Of a DNA stretch of 64,000 nucleotides, positions 55,401-64,000 are shown piece after piece. Under the pieces are notes generated by a model that saw only the letters and a program-made list of their open reading frames with translations, had not been told where the DNA came from and did not search any database. Positions within the stretch are counted from its first letter, which is position 1. Each line of letters opens with the position of its first letter. The DNA comes from Chromera velia (lineage: Eukaryota; Sar; Chromeraceae): contig JAHBMJ010002314.1 of the NCBI GenBank assembly GCA_018398765.1, positions 10,001-74,000 on the forward strand, read 5' to 3'. The position numbers and the translations under genes are program-made.

Positions 55401-57468
55401 CCCTTCCCTCCCGTCGACTGACAGTCCCTCAAAAAACCCAATTTTGCACAGTTGTCCCTCAGTCATCAGCGAGGCCGCAGAGGACGCCGCCAGAGACGTG
55501 GTGGCACTGGGCCAGTAGAAGACCCCCGTGAGGGATGAGGAGGGGACGAACCCGAGGGAACTGTTCGAATTGGGAGTCGCATCTGTGCCGATCACATTGA
55601 CAGCAATCAGACCCGTTCTTTCAAGAAAGGCTTTTGAGACATCGCCTTCCTGCACGAAGAAAAACAGAGTTACCATTTCGAAACAAAAAGGGTAGCAGAA
55701 ACGTCGGCTTCGAACAGCGAAAATCAGAGTGAACTTTGACCCGCGACTGAATCTTCCTTTCAGGCCCCCCAGACCTCCCCTAGAAGGTACCTCAGATGCC
55801 AATACTGTTCTACGTTGCTCTTACAGTAGTCACTTATCGTCTCCTGGTTCGCTGCGTGACTGGCAAATTACAACAGTCAGAGCACTTGCTGGAGTCTGGA
55901 AAGTCCGGAGTATGTCCTTCTCACAAATGACAGAGGGGGAAAGACAGGGATTCATGCGTCGACAGACCGTCAGACCGCTCCCTCCCTCGTTGAGAGTTCT
56001 CAAAAAGAGGCCCTTGCTCTGCGTCAGCCACTCAGCGTACGACTGAGAAGAGTCCAGAAGGGCCCCCGTCAAGGCAGTTGCATCTGCATGCATTCGAGGA
56101 GAGTTGGGTTGGTGTGAACATGGCTCGTGTTTGTGTGCTCGTGAGTTGCCACAAAGGCAATCTGATGTCGATAAAAAGGCTCTCTGAACCCAACGCGCTT
56201 TGAATTACTCCCTACCTCTACAGATCTGCAGTGTGCATTCTTTCAAATATTCACGCTGCACACCACAAGAGGACCGCATGGAAAATCTCCGGACGATCTG
56301 CAGCGAAGAGAGAGAAGTTTCTCTAACGCAAAATTCTCTTACCTGCAATCGCAAGTGCAGTGAGAGCAGGAAATCTCCTAACGACGTTCCCGTTGAAAGT
56401 CGTAGTGGCGAGACCCAGAAGGTTGGCGACAGTCCCGTTCACAGACCCCGACAGATCCAGAACAGAAAGGAGGGGAGAGTCGCCCATCATGGACTCGAAG
56501 GAGGCTGCGTCCAGGGCAGTTGAGGCAGAAAGCCCTCTCAGCAAAAGAGATGAGAGCTGGTGTGAGCTCCTGCGGGGGACAAAGGAAGAGCAAGTGAGAC
56601 ATGCACGAAAGCGGAGGGAGGGATGACTCCCCCGAGGAGAGCCATATTTTAGCAGGAACACGCAAAGACACACACAGAGGAGCACACACAGACAAAAAGG
56701 GGGAGGCATACAGACAGAGAGAGGGTGCCCGGAATACGTCGATCCCCCTTTCTTTGCCACGACCCTTCTGCCTGCCTAGGGGTGTCGCCTCACTGTTTCC
56801 TCTGTGACGTTTGGAAAATCTTCCGCCTGCTCTGCCCACCCCACTCTTCAACTCATGCCCTTCTTCTCATTTCCTCACAGTACTTACATGGTGCCAGTGC
56901 TAAAGGTGACGACCAGATTGGCATTGCCACTGATGTCCAAGTGCCGCATAGTAGACGGTATGTCGTCTGGTATTGTGAGACTCTGGAAATCATTCCCCCT
57001 TACGTCGAGCAGCTCCAGATTCTCTAGTGCCGGCAGAGCTCCTGTCAAATTGAGGTTTCGGAGTGTCAACTGCTTCAAATTGGGAAGGTCAGAAGACGAA
57101 ATAGACACGGAGCCCAAGGAGGAAGAAGAAATTCCCTCCAGAAGCGAGAGCTCTAGGGTAACCAGATTTTGACAGTTCGAAAGTGTTGGAAAAGTAGTAA
57201 AACCGTTCGCCTCAAAATCCGTCTGGTTGCTCCATCTTCTTCGTACTTCAGTCGCAGAACCACAGTCAAGGCTGGTGCTTGCCAGGTTTCGTAGTGGAGC
57301 ACTTCCGACATCACACTCGCTGTTGCTTCCATGTGCATCAATGTCTCCATCCACTTCTTCATGAAAGGATGGACGGGCGAAAAGCCGCCTTGAATTTCGT
57401 TTCAGTTCAGCCATCCGCTTCCTTCCGAGATCAGCGTGATGCATCAACCCGAACCTGTCTTGCTGCAC
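45773..57468 (-). CDS. large LRR / Cys-rich (GCC2-GCC3, ephrin-receptor-like) multi-span membrane protein
   Basis: A receptor-like surface protein spread over at least 20 exons across 11.7 kb. The first recognisable exon (57468-56888) has leucine-rich repeats. The next (about 56570-56347) continues them. A Cys-rich ectodomain follows (56.1-52.3 kb), then a transmembrane core (52.0-48.6 kb) and a charged cytoplasmic C-terminus ending in the exon before the stop at 45773. The segment with GYWRPDLSNFPL ... CPREEACL ... CANGHRG at 52.8-52.66 kb, joined to LCQMCVSGYSRAYSD and CETC at 52.38-52.26 kb, is the signature seen before the transmembrane block of protist GCC2/GCC3 proteins. No kinase domain is visible. 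A signal peptide exon is not identified; a further 5' exon may lie near 57.6 kb. Single-gene status is inferred from domain order and consistent GT-AG exons. Ligand and role are unknown. Confidence 0.75.
47537..47642. repeat. (CTGA)n/(TGAA)n microsatellite
   Basis: A run of CTGACTGA units grading into TGAATGAA units, in an intron of the large receptor-like gene. On the coding strand it reads as TCAG/CAGT units like those at donors elsewhere. Confidence 0.88.
48620..52020 (-). other. domain block: transmembrane core
   Basis: Hydrophobic exons include VVALIISSFAWGLY (51.93-51.85 kb), IRIFINYFTLISAIA (51.65-51.57 kb), IVVRISFWAPIFVVLGTAVL and FGFGMITVSVLLGALLPSI (50.42-50.15 kb), and LSIGLALPGLALWSFGLPVA (49.79-49.52 kb). 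VLMAAFTTAFWS plus an Ala-rich helix (49.30-49.17 kb) and FFLFIIVLNFLFCLFFCWAL (48.83-48.63 kb) follow. KIRIFINYFTLI and the ALGYWVEGLKHQYCVWE stretch match positions conserved in protist GCC2/GCC3 membrane proteins. About seven or eight helices in total. Confidence 0.7.
52260..55155 (-). other. domain block: Cys-rich EGF/ephrin-receptor-like repeats
   Basis: Small exons encode CVCRPGFHRDSSSS with TKCGTGKQS, CAEGLVPSSDASHCTPC, CSCPWGQFV with FCDDCPAGFVF, GECSACSAGTVYD, and CLPCPDGQYCPGPVS. Then come the YWR ... ACL ... CxxGxxG and LCQMCVSGY segments. Each exon carries one partial disulfide unit, as in GCC2/GCC3 (TNFR/ephrin-A-receptor-like) repeats. Confidence 0.75.
52398..52497. repeat. (CT)n(CA)n microsatellite
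   Basis: A short CT run followed by about 45 CA units with CG interruptions. It lies in the intron immediately upstream, in coding sense, of the LCQMCVSGY exon. Confidence 0.92.
55830..57468 (-). other. domain block: leucine-rich repeats and adjoining ectodomain
   Basis: LRR-like strings: LPNLKQLTLRNLNLTGALP, LENLELLDVRGNDFQSL, MRHLDISGNANL, LLSVLDLSGSVNGTV and FPALTALAIAG. The first exon ends at a canonical GTAAGT (56887). An exon at about 56084-55850 (ALTGALLDSSQSYAEWL) follows before the Cys-rich part. Confidence 0.75.
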
Positions 57469-58276
57469 GCCTTTCCTGGATCACTGGAGCTCTTTGCCAG
57501 TCGGAAGTCTTGACCAGCCACTTAATTGAAGAGTCAAATGCACAAAACTTCTCTACAGCTTGCATACAGGGTTCCTGGATTTCTCCGACGCCGCTGTTGG
57601 CAAGACCAGTTTGACAAATGTGCAGCATAGTCTGTGTGCATGAGCAGGGCGCCCGTTTACGGCCGCTTGTCAATGTATGTTTGGTGTCCGTATACACTGC
57701 GAGAATTCGTTCATAGAATTTTAATGTATATATACGAAAAAATGCACCTATAGATTCAATATATACAGATCTCGAGAGTAAAATGCACTCGATGCATGCG
57801 ATAGGATCGCGGTGTTGCAGACGTGTTAATTGCACGTTTGCAACACGAGCTGCCCTCCAATTCATGATGCAAGAGCTATTAATAGATAGATCGGCGGATT
57901 CATGATGACTGAAGCAGCACAGTCTATATAGTACAGACGGCATGTCGATATGTTGCAGTTGAAGACTCTGCAGCACCTGATGCTGAAAGCCTCTTTATCG
58001 ATGTTGATAATCTCCAATTGCCGCAGTCTGTTTGATCGCTTGCACCGTGCACCTATTATTAATAGTATATTAACATCGATATCGATGTATATATTAATCA
58101 ATATTGATTCAGAGAGGCCGACTGCATTGTTGATCGAGCCCTCGAATGAAATCCGAATTCCTTTCAGGGACGCTTTGAACGTGCCAAGAGTCTTGCGTCA
58201 CTTCTTGCGTCACGCTTTGACCTGGCTGACTTTGCAATCGACGGCCCAAAGCATTCAGCCGTCTACATATTTAACA
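57469..58276. other. divergent intergenic region (receptor gene / HOP2)
   Basis: About 0.8 kb between the first recognised exon of the receptor gene (minus) and the HOP2 start (plus). A minus-strand open stretch near 57.62-57.47 kb could be an upstream exon but has no motif. A 16-bp perfect palindrome, ACATCGATATCGATGT, lies at 58073-58088 in AT-rich DNA. Confidence 0.5.
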
Positions 58277-59477
58277 ATGGAGCAGCCTCCTCCTAAGAAG
58301 CCGAGAAAGGCAGGTCCCAAAGTTGATGACAACGAGGCCGCGGAACTGATTCTTCAGTACCTGACCAATCAGAACAGGTCTGCGCGTCAACCAAACACGA
58401 ACGTGCAGTAGTGCTTCAGCGCCATCATTTTGATTCCACAGGAATACTTTGTGACTCTGCAGACCCTATTCCAGCCAAAATGTGAGCTCGTCGAAAAAAT
58501 TGTCCCAGGAGGCTCTGCTGGGAGGGGCATCAATGCTGAAGGGTGATTTTTGCAGGTGTTTGACAATCTGCGAGGAGCCATTGCAAAGCCTTTGGTCGAA
58601 AGGACTCTCTCCAAGCTTGCGACGGATGGGAGCGTGCTTCTCAAAGAGTGAATCAAGAGGGCCTCAATTTGTCCCGCTCGGCAGCTTGCAGAGATTGAAG
58701 TGCAATCTTTTCGTGTTGCCTGTTTTGTGCAGATACGGAAAGTTCAAAGTGTACATGGTCAAGCAGGTCGGTTCTGACCATCGGCTGGGCAAGGAGGCTT
58801 GTAGCAGTGCATTTCAACAGATAGATGGACTCGCGTCGTGCGACTTGCAGGGAGCGGCGAGCGACCTTGGTGCCGAAGAGAGAAATGAAGAGCTGAAATC
58901 AGCGAGTCAGCAGAACAGCGTTCTTGAAGTGCGAATCAAGGAGCTCATGGACCAGCTGAAAGATCTGAAAGACCGTCAGTCGAATTTTCTCCCAAACATC
59001 TGTTTTCCACCAAAGGTGCCCTCAATCTTCTCTGCCTTTTTGCACAGAAGAGGGCGCGTTCAAGAACAAGCTTCCCATTGAGACGATCCAACGGAGAATC
59101 GACAGCGCGCGAGCACAGATCAAGGGACTACAGACGCAACTTCTCGAGTTGAAAAGTCAGGCGAAGGGAGGCGACATGCCCACCTTGGAAGAGAGCGTGC
59201 AAATCAAAGAGAAGTTCGACCTCGCCTGGACCCTTTGGAAAACGGCGAAGCGGAAAGGTCTGTTGCAAGTGCCGTACTCTGACGCCGTATTTACCTTTTT
59301 CAGTCGATGGCGGGAGCGCTAGGACGCCTTTTGTTCTGCATGCAAGATTTTCCACATGCAGTGATGGACATTCTGCGGTCGTTGGCGATCAAGGCAGAGA
59401 CCAGTGTCACTTTCTTGAAGGAAGAACTCGACGTGGAGACGGACTCAGACTGGGAAATCGACTTTGGACCTGCGTGA
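58277..59477 (+). CDS. HOP2: HOP2/TBPIP (PSMC3IP) homologous-pairing protein
   Basis: A meiotic factor that pairs with MND1 to stimulate DMC1/RAD51 strand invasion in the nucleus. Exons: 58277-58377, 58463-58481 (19 nt), 58556-58647, 58733-58974, 59048-59257 and 59362-59477; all phases agree (259 aa). If the in-frame 54-nt segment 58767-58820 (GTCGGT..CAG) is also spliced, the protein is 241 aa. Human PSMC3IP is 217 aa. The winged-helix start has AAELILQYLTNQNR, then PYSSQN, VFDNLRGAIAK and EYGKFKVYMVKQ, closely following the HOP2 pattern NRPYS-Q-VF-NL and YGKQKIY. A coiled coil follows (NSVLEVRIKELMDQLKDL), then IKEKFDLAWTLWKTAKRK, as in the C-terminal KE-WRKRKR region. It ends in ELDVETDSDWEIDF, like GIETDEDY. 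A PPKKPRK motif near the N-terminus may be a nuclear localisation signal. Confidence 0.9.
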
Positions 59478-61220
59478 GCAGAAAATCCACGATGCGTCGG
59501 ATGCGTCGATGACTTCTCTTTCACCGCTTGTGAGTCTCTGGCCTCTCAACCAAGCTTCTCTTCGTCTTTTACACAAAACACTGTTGAAAAAATGAATTGT
59601 AGTTAGTTGCAATGAATACCAGTGCTAACAGCTACTTGCTGAATCAGCATGATCATGCCATGATGTAAGTAAAAAAAGGGTGATTGCATCATTCTCTAGA
59701 TCATTCTACAGTGATTTTCAATAACAGTATCAAACATTCAAGTTTTACAGTGATTTCCAATACATTTAAATCATTATTTATTCTTAAATTAAATTTTAAT
59801 AGAATAATAAACTTTTTATGTGCGAGTGCTAGATTTAATGCAATATGTAAAGTAAAATGGCTTAAACATGCTTCGATGCTCAATAACATGCATGTTACTA
59901 GTACATATAGGTTTAGAATTGATTTGGCTGCATGTATGATATATTAAAACATCTATCGCGAAGCATAAATATAAATATATTTTTAAGCCGCTGGCGGTTA
60001 TTTGTCATGTTTTTGCGTGTGTTTTCTCCTCTGGGGGAGGGCTGCCGAGCTTGTTTCTTGCCGAACGTTGGAAGCCTTTAAGGATAGGCCACTAGTCTAG
60101 GCAGACAACGATGGCGTATGATGATGATGAAATACATTTTTTAATCCACCTCTGAAGAGGCTAGCTAAAGAGCTATTATCTACATAACAAAGTTAAACAA
60201 ACTCAACTGAGACTTTTAGTGTTAAAGCTCTAAACCTCTTAGTATATTTGGATTGAATTGCATGAATTGAGATGGTTGAAGCCGGGGAGCCACTATATAT
60301 AAATGACATATAAAATCTTAAAAACATAAATTTACATATAAAATTTAGCATACTTTTGACTTAATTAATTGACACTGTGTGACCTCGTGTGTGTAACAGA
60401 GTAAACGTACAACACTGCACTGGCACTGTTTGCCAGTGATTTATTCTTTGAAAACTAGCAGTCATAGCGATATAAAATTCGCTACTAGATCGATGCCTAA
60501 TTATATGTATCGATTCCTAGCTATAGAATAGCATCCACTCAACAACTTCTGCATGAAGTTACCATCAACATGATTCTATTCAAGGTTCCATTTTTCTCTA
60601 CATTATTCTAAAATTGATTGCCCATTTATCATCACGCCGCGCCATACCATAGACAGCCTACGTGAATCGCAATTGCCTTCGTGGAGCCCCACAGAAACAA
60701 GAAAAATGATACAACACGGGCATTCGATATGCGACCGGTGGCAGCCATGATCCGAGCAGGTGGGTCGGCGGGCTGCCAGGCGGGAGGTCGGGCAGTGGTT
60801 ACAGCAGCGATGCAAAGGCAGTAATTCATACGTGCGTGTTACCATAAATCCCACCTTCTATCGCAACGTGCGTCGCTGCGTCGTACCAGCTCAGCCACAT
60901 GAAGTAACGCCAAGCCTTCAGCTTGACTGTTGTCATTTGTCACAAACAAAAACAAAAGCTACAGAAAAGATTCCGGCACAAAACTGGCACCTCATCCTGT
61001 CCATTCACCCACAACACACACACACGAGCCAAAGCCAAGCCAACACAAGCCACGCCGTGCAACTCTGCACACGCGGAGAAATATTCAATGAGGCATCCTG
61101 AACAGATTAAACAAAGAGAAAGGGAGAGAAGGAAGAGAAAAAAGAAGAGCCCGTACGTATGCAACAAAAACACACAACGACTTCTCATCCGAAATGCGTG
61201 CTCTACTGCCACCGCGTCTC
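59478..61220. other. intergenic AT-rich region
   Basis: No gene is supported. The stretch 59640-60560 is strongly AT-rich. A GCCGGGGAGCCAC motif at 60281-60293 follows TTGAATTG repeats, as at 22.48 kb. The small open frames at 60603-60854 and 60760-61243 lack motifs. Confidence 0.55.
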
Positions 61221-61738
61221 TCAGGATCCATGTCCGGCCTTGACCTCATCCGAGACGGCCTCGCTCAATGACCGCTGGAACCGGTCAACTGCCGCCGCAA
61301 CACTGGCAGACTCAGAGGCTCCCTCCCTCCCCCTGGACTCCCCATGCTGATCAAGTTGCTCTTCTGTCTCCGCGCGTGCATTAGCACTTGCGGCAAAACT
61401 CACTCTCTGTCTCTCTGCCTGCGCGTCTCCGATGACGGCAGTGGAGGAGAAGACGTCTGCCACTGGGAGGCGGTCGGACGTCGTGTGGGGGAGACCCAAA
61501 CCGTCTGAGGGAGCCTGAGGGACTGCCGCATCCTGAAAGCCCTCCCCTGTTGCCCGTGGCATCTCACGCTGCCGCTGCAGGGGTGACGCAGTCCTTTCGG
61601 GTGTACTCTGATTCAGACCTCCGTCCTGCTCTCCTGGAGTGTGGTCATCACCCAGCAATCTGCACCTGACACAGGCAGAGAACGACAGAAGAAATCATTC
61701 CCTCTTCCTTCCTTCTCTCTTTGCCTCTTCTGTCTTTA

Positions 61739-61793
<55 letters not shown>

Positions 61794-64000
61794 TTCCTTC
61801 CTTCCTTCCTCAACTTATTTTCTTCCTTCCTTTCTTTTTTTCTTCTTTCCCTTCTCCCCCCCCGCCCCCCTTTTCTTGCTCGCTTCCTTGTTGTCGTTTC
61901 ATCATTTCTTCCAGTCCCTTCTGGTTCACTGGCCGTCTGAATGACAGACCGTCTGTCATGCAGGCAGATTGAATAAAGAATTGAATGAAGAAATGATCAC
62001 TTGTACATTGATAAATGCAAACTTGCCGCTTGCCCCACTGACTGAGTCTTACTGACCGACCCGCTCCTGAAGGTTGTCAACCCTGCCTTCAGTTGGCCCT
62101 CAGACCCATCCGGTTGCCTTCCATGTCCATGTCCACGCTGAGTCGTGCGGGTGAACACCAGACGCACCAAGACAAGAAAAAGCCCCAGGGCAGCGAGGGC
62201 AGTACCAAGGATGAGAGTCAGAATCTTCTTTCCCTCGGGAATAAGGAAGAAAAAGAAAACCTTCACCGCCAACTGAGGGACCTCCTCCAAAAGGGTAGCA
62301 GGTGCCGAGGCGGAAAAGACCAGGCGATCCAGTTCCTCTGCCGACATCAGTCGCTTCTTCTGCCTTTCCTTCTCTTTCATCTCTTCCCTCTTTCTGTCCT
62401 CGCACTTCATGCACTTTTTCTCTTCCCCCTCCTGCAAGGAAGAAAAGAGAGGGTGGAAGGAGGGGAGGAGAGAGGAAGAGAGGGGAGTGCAACACGTTAA
62501 AGGAAAAAAACCAAGGCCAGAAGAAAGAAGGGAAAAAGACATGATGCGTCAAAGGAAAGGAAATGGGTCGATGACATTAAGCACGAGGACAAGATGCAAG
62601 AAACGGGGTCAACATGAAGTCCTCCTTCCCTCCCTCCTCCCTTTGCTTGTTCCTCAACCCACCTCTTGTTGCCTCTGTCCCTCTTTGAAAACACTTGCCG
62701 GAGAGATAGGCGACACCTCGATCAGACCCCTGGAGTTCCCATTCCTTTCTCCACCGCCTTCCTCTCTTTCTCCTCCTTCTGGAATGTCTCGACCGGCCTC
62801 CACGTCCTTCCCCTCTGGATGCGATCTTCTGTCCCGACTCTCTTCACCTCGGTCTCCTAGTCTCTGCCTCTGCCTGTGGCCTGCATTTCCTTTTTCCCCC
62901 CCTTCTTTTTTCAGCCTCAGCTTCATTGACAGAGGCGCAACCCCAAACAAGTTGGAAGTCGCCAGCATCGCAAACTTCAGAGAGACCAGACCGAGGACGT
63001 AGAGGACCCCCGTCAGAGGTTTGTGCCTCACCTCCGCCCACCACGACTCTTTCTGAAGCTCTCTGACTTTGTAAAATCGCCACAGTGAGAACGCGTTGAA
63101 GGCAACCACTACGGCTGCGTGAATAAGTGAGACCGCAAACAGACCCACGGCTGCCGGCTCTCCCTTGACGGCTGCGGCCCCCACAAGGATGATCAGAATC
63201 ACGTCTGTGTAAATGTTGTTCACTTGCAGGATCGCCCCCAGCACCGGCGGAAACTTCATCTCCCACTCCTTCCACTCCCACACAATCAACATCGCAGCAA
63301 CAAGCAGGACACCGAGAACAGACACCTGCACGCGTGAGAGGGCGCACGTAAATCATAATACCCGGCAATCAGTTGCAGCATGAAGAGAAGTGACGTTGAA
63401 GAGATCGAAAGACTACACAGGAAGGAGTTTCCACTGCTTCACAGGTTGTGTAATCACTCAAAGTGACAACACAGAAGGAATGTTGGGTGGATGGGTAGAT
63501 GGATGGATGGTTGGATGGATGGTTGGATGGAGTCTCTCGCTTGCAAGAGCTGCATGCAGAGGTTCTGTCTTGTGTGACCAAAAACTTGGTTTGTATGATC
63601 CATCATGATCAATCCACTGTGTTATTGAGGGAGCCTGCACGGTTTCTTTCCCCTCCGGGGCCTCCCTTCCTGCACCTCTCTCACGTTACTCCACGCAACA
63701 ACTGCTGCCCCCCCCCCCCCCNNNNNNNNNNNNNNNNNNNNNNNNNNNNNNNNNNNNNNNNNNNNNNNNNNNNNNNCCCCCGACGAACCTGCACAATAAG
63801 GAGAACCCTGTTGACTTGCTGTTTGACGACCCTCAAGAGAAGTTCCCATTCGGTCGGCGGACGGCAGAGCTGCTTCGCCGTCGTCTCCTGCAGGTACGGC
63901 AGTGCGTGGATTGATTACAGGAAGCATCGAGAAAGAGGTGTTGTGAAAAAGAAAAAGGGGCAAGTGAGGGAACCCAGGCCTCGAGAAATGAGGGCGCATC
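61221..64000 (-). CDS. multi-span membrane protein of unknown function, 3' part (continues past right edge)
   Basis: Exons recognised on the minus strand are 63892-about 63790 (ending LLRVVKQQVNRVLLIVQ), 63325-62663, 62431-62061 and 61659-61221. The last three fit in phase. The large middle exon encodes about four hydrophobic segments (SVLGVLLVAAMLIVW, NNIYTDVILIILVGAAAV, AVGLFAVSLIHAAVVVAFNA, GVLYVLGLVSLKFAML) and then a charged Arg/Glu/Gly-rich loop. The next exon opens with a CMKC pair and a Lys/Glu-rich helix and contains one more membrane span (LTLILGTALAALGLFLVLV). The last exon is hydrophilic and ends KAGHGS before TGA. The layout resembles the transmembrane half of the large receptor-like gene to the left, but homology is not proven. 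A 55-base gap and the window edge hide the N-terminus. Confidence 0.65.
61739..61850. repeat. (TCTG)n(CT)n(TTCC)n microsatellite
   Basis: Successive TCTG, CT and CTTCCTTC tracts lie in the intron (61660-62060) between the last two exons of the right-edge membrane-protein gene. Confidence 0.9.
63722..63776. other. assembly gap in a C homopolymer
   Basis: Fifty-five N between C runs. It lies immediately 3', on the coding strand, of the donor of the rightmost recognised exon, so it is probably intronic. Confidence 0.95.

Noticed and set aside
1-64000. CRISPR arrays, bacterial operons, LTR retroelements or viral integrations
   Set aside because: No spaced direct repeats, no ribosome-binding-site-led polycistrons, no long terminal direct repeats and no capsid or integrase motifs were seen. 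The genes are intron-rich and eukaryotic.

Overview
The window looks like nuclear DNA of an alveolate protist, most likely a chromerid alga (Chromera/Vitrella-like). This is inferred from gene content and architecture, not from a database match. The supporting signs are spliced genes with many 50-1100 nt introns, a heptatricopeptide-type organellar RNA-binding protein fused to a pseudouridine synthase, polycystin channels, a very large LRR/Cys-rich multi-membrane-span receptor, and abundant tetranucleotide microsatellites. Three short N gaps (6136-6141, 16284-16313, 63722-63776) all sit in C or G homopolymer runs.

Layout, left to right. Two polycystin (TRPP) cation-channel genes lie in tandem on the minus strand (816-3021, truncated by the window edge; 3691-9449, complete, S1-S6 plus pore). 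Divergent from them is an FBH1-like superfamily-1 DNA helicase (10161-14326, plus). It carries an N-terminal zinc motif and a C-terminal J-like domain. A minus-strand gene of unknown function (15819-17369) and a field of GC-rich hairpins (17.85-18.4 kb) come before a MYND zinc-finger gene (18678-22251, plus). At 23831-29867 (plus) a single gene joins a helical-repeat array to an RluA-type pseudouridine synthase. A foldback, MITE-like element lies at 29977-30443.

From 33 to 36 kb a divergent pair encodes a Cys-rich type I membrane protein (minus) and a secreted Kazal-like, Pro/Arg-rich protein (plus). From 36 to 45 kb the DNA is accessory: a degenerate ankyrin fragment and a decayed non-LTR (LINE) element on the minus strand. 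The LINE has an endonuclease domain and a ~330-bp tandem repeat block, but no reverse transcriptase that I could find.

The right third holds the large receptor-like gene (45773-57468, minus), then divergently the meiotic recombination factor HOP2/PSMC3IP with a 19-nt microexon (58277-59477, plus), and finally the 3' part of another multi-span membrane protein (61221 to the right edge, minus).

In functional terms the window combines DNA recombination and repair (FBH1-like, HOP2), ion channels and receptors (two polycystins, LRR receptor), an organellar RNA-modification candidate, and several extracellular or membrane proteins. No operon-like logic is expected. Several neighbours are divergent and could share promoters. 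Gene boundaries were worked out by hand from reading frame, phase and GT-AG sites. Where exon phases sum to an open frame I say so; other boundaries are approximate.
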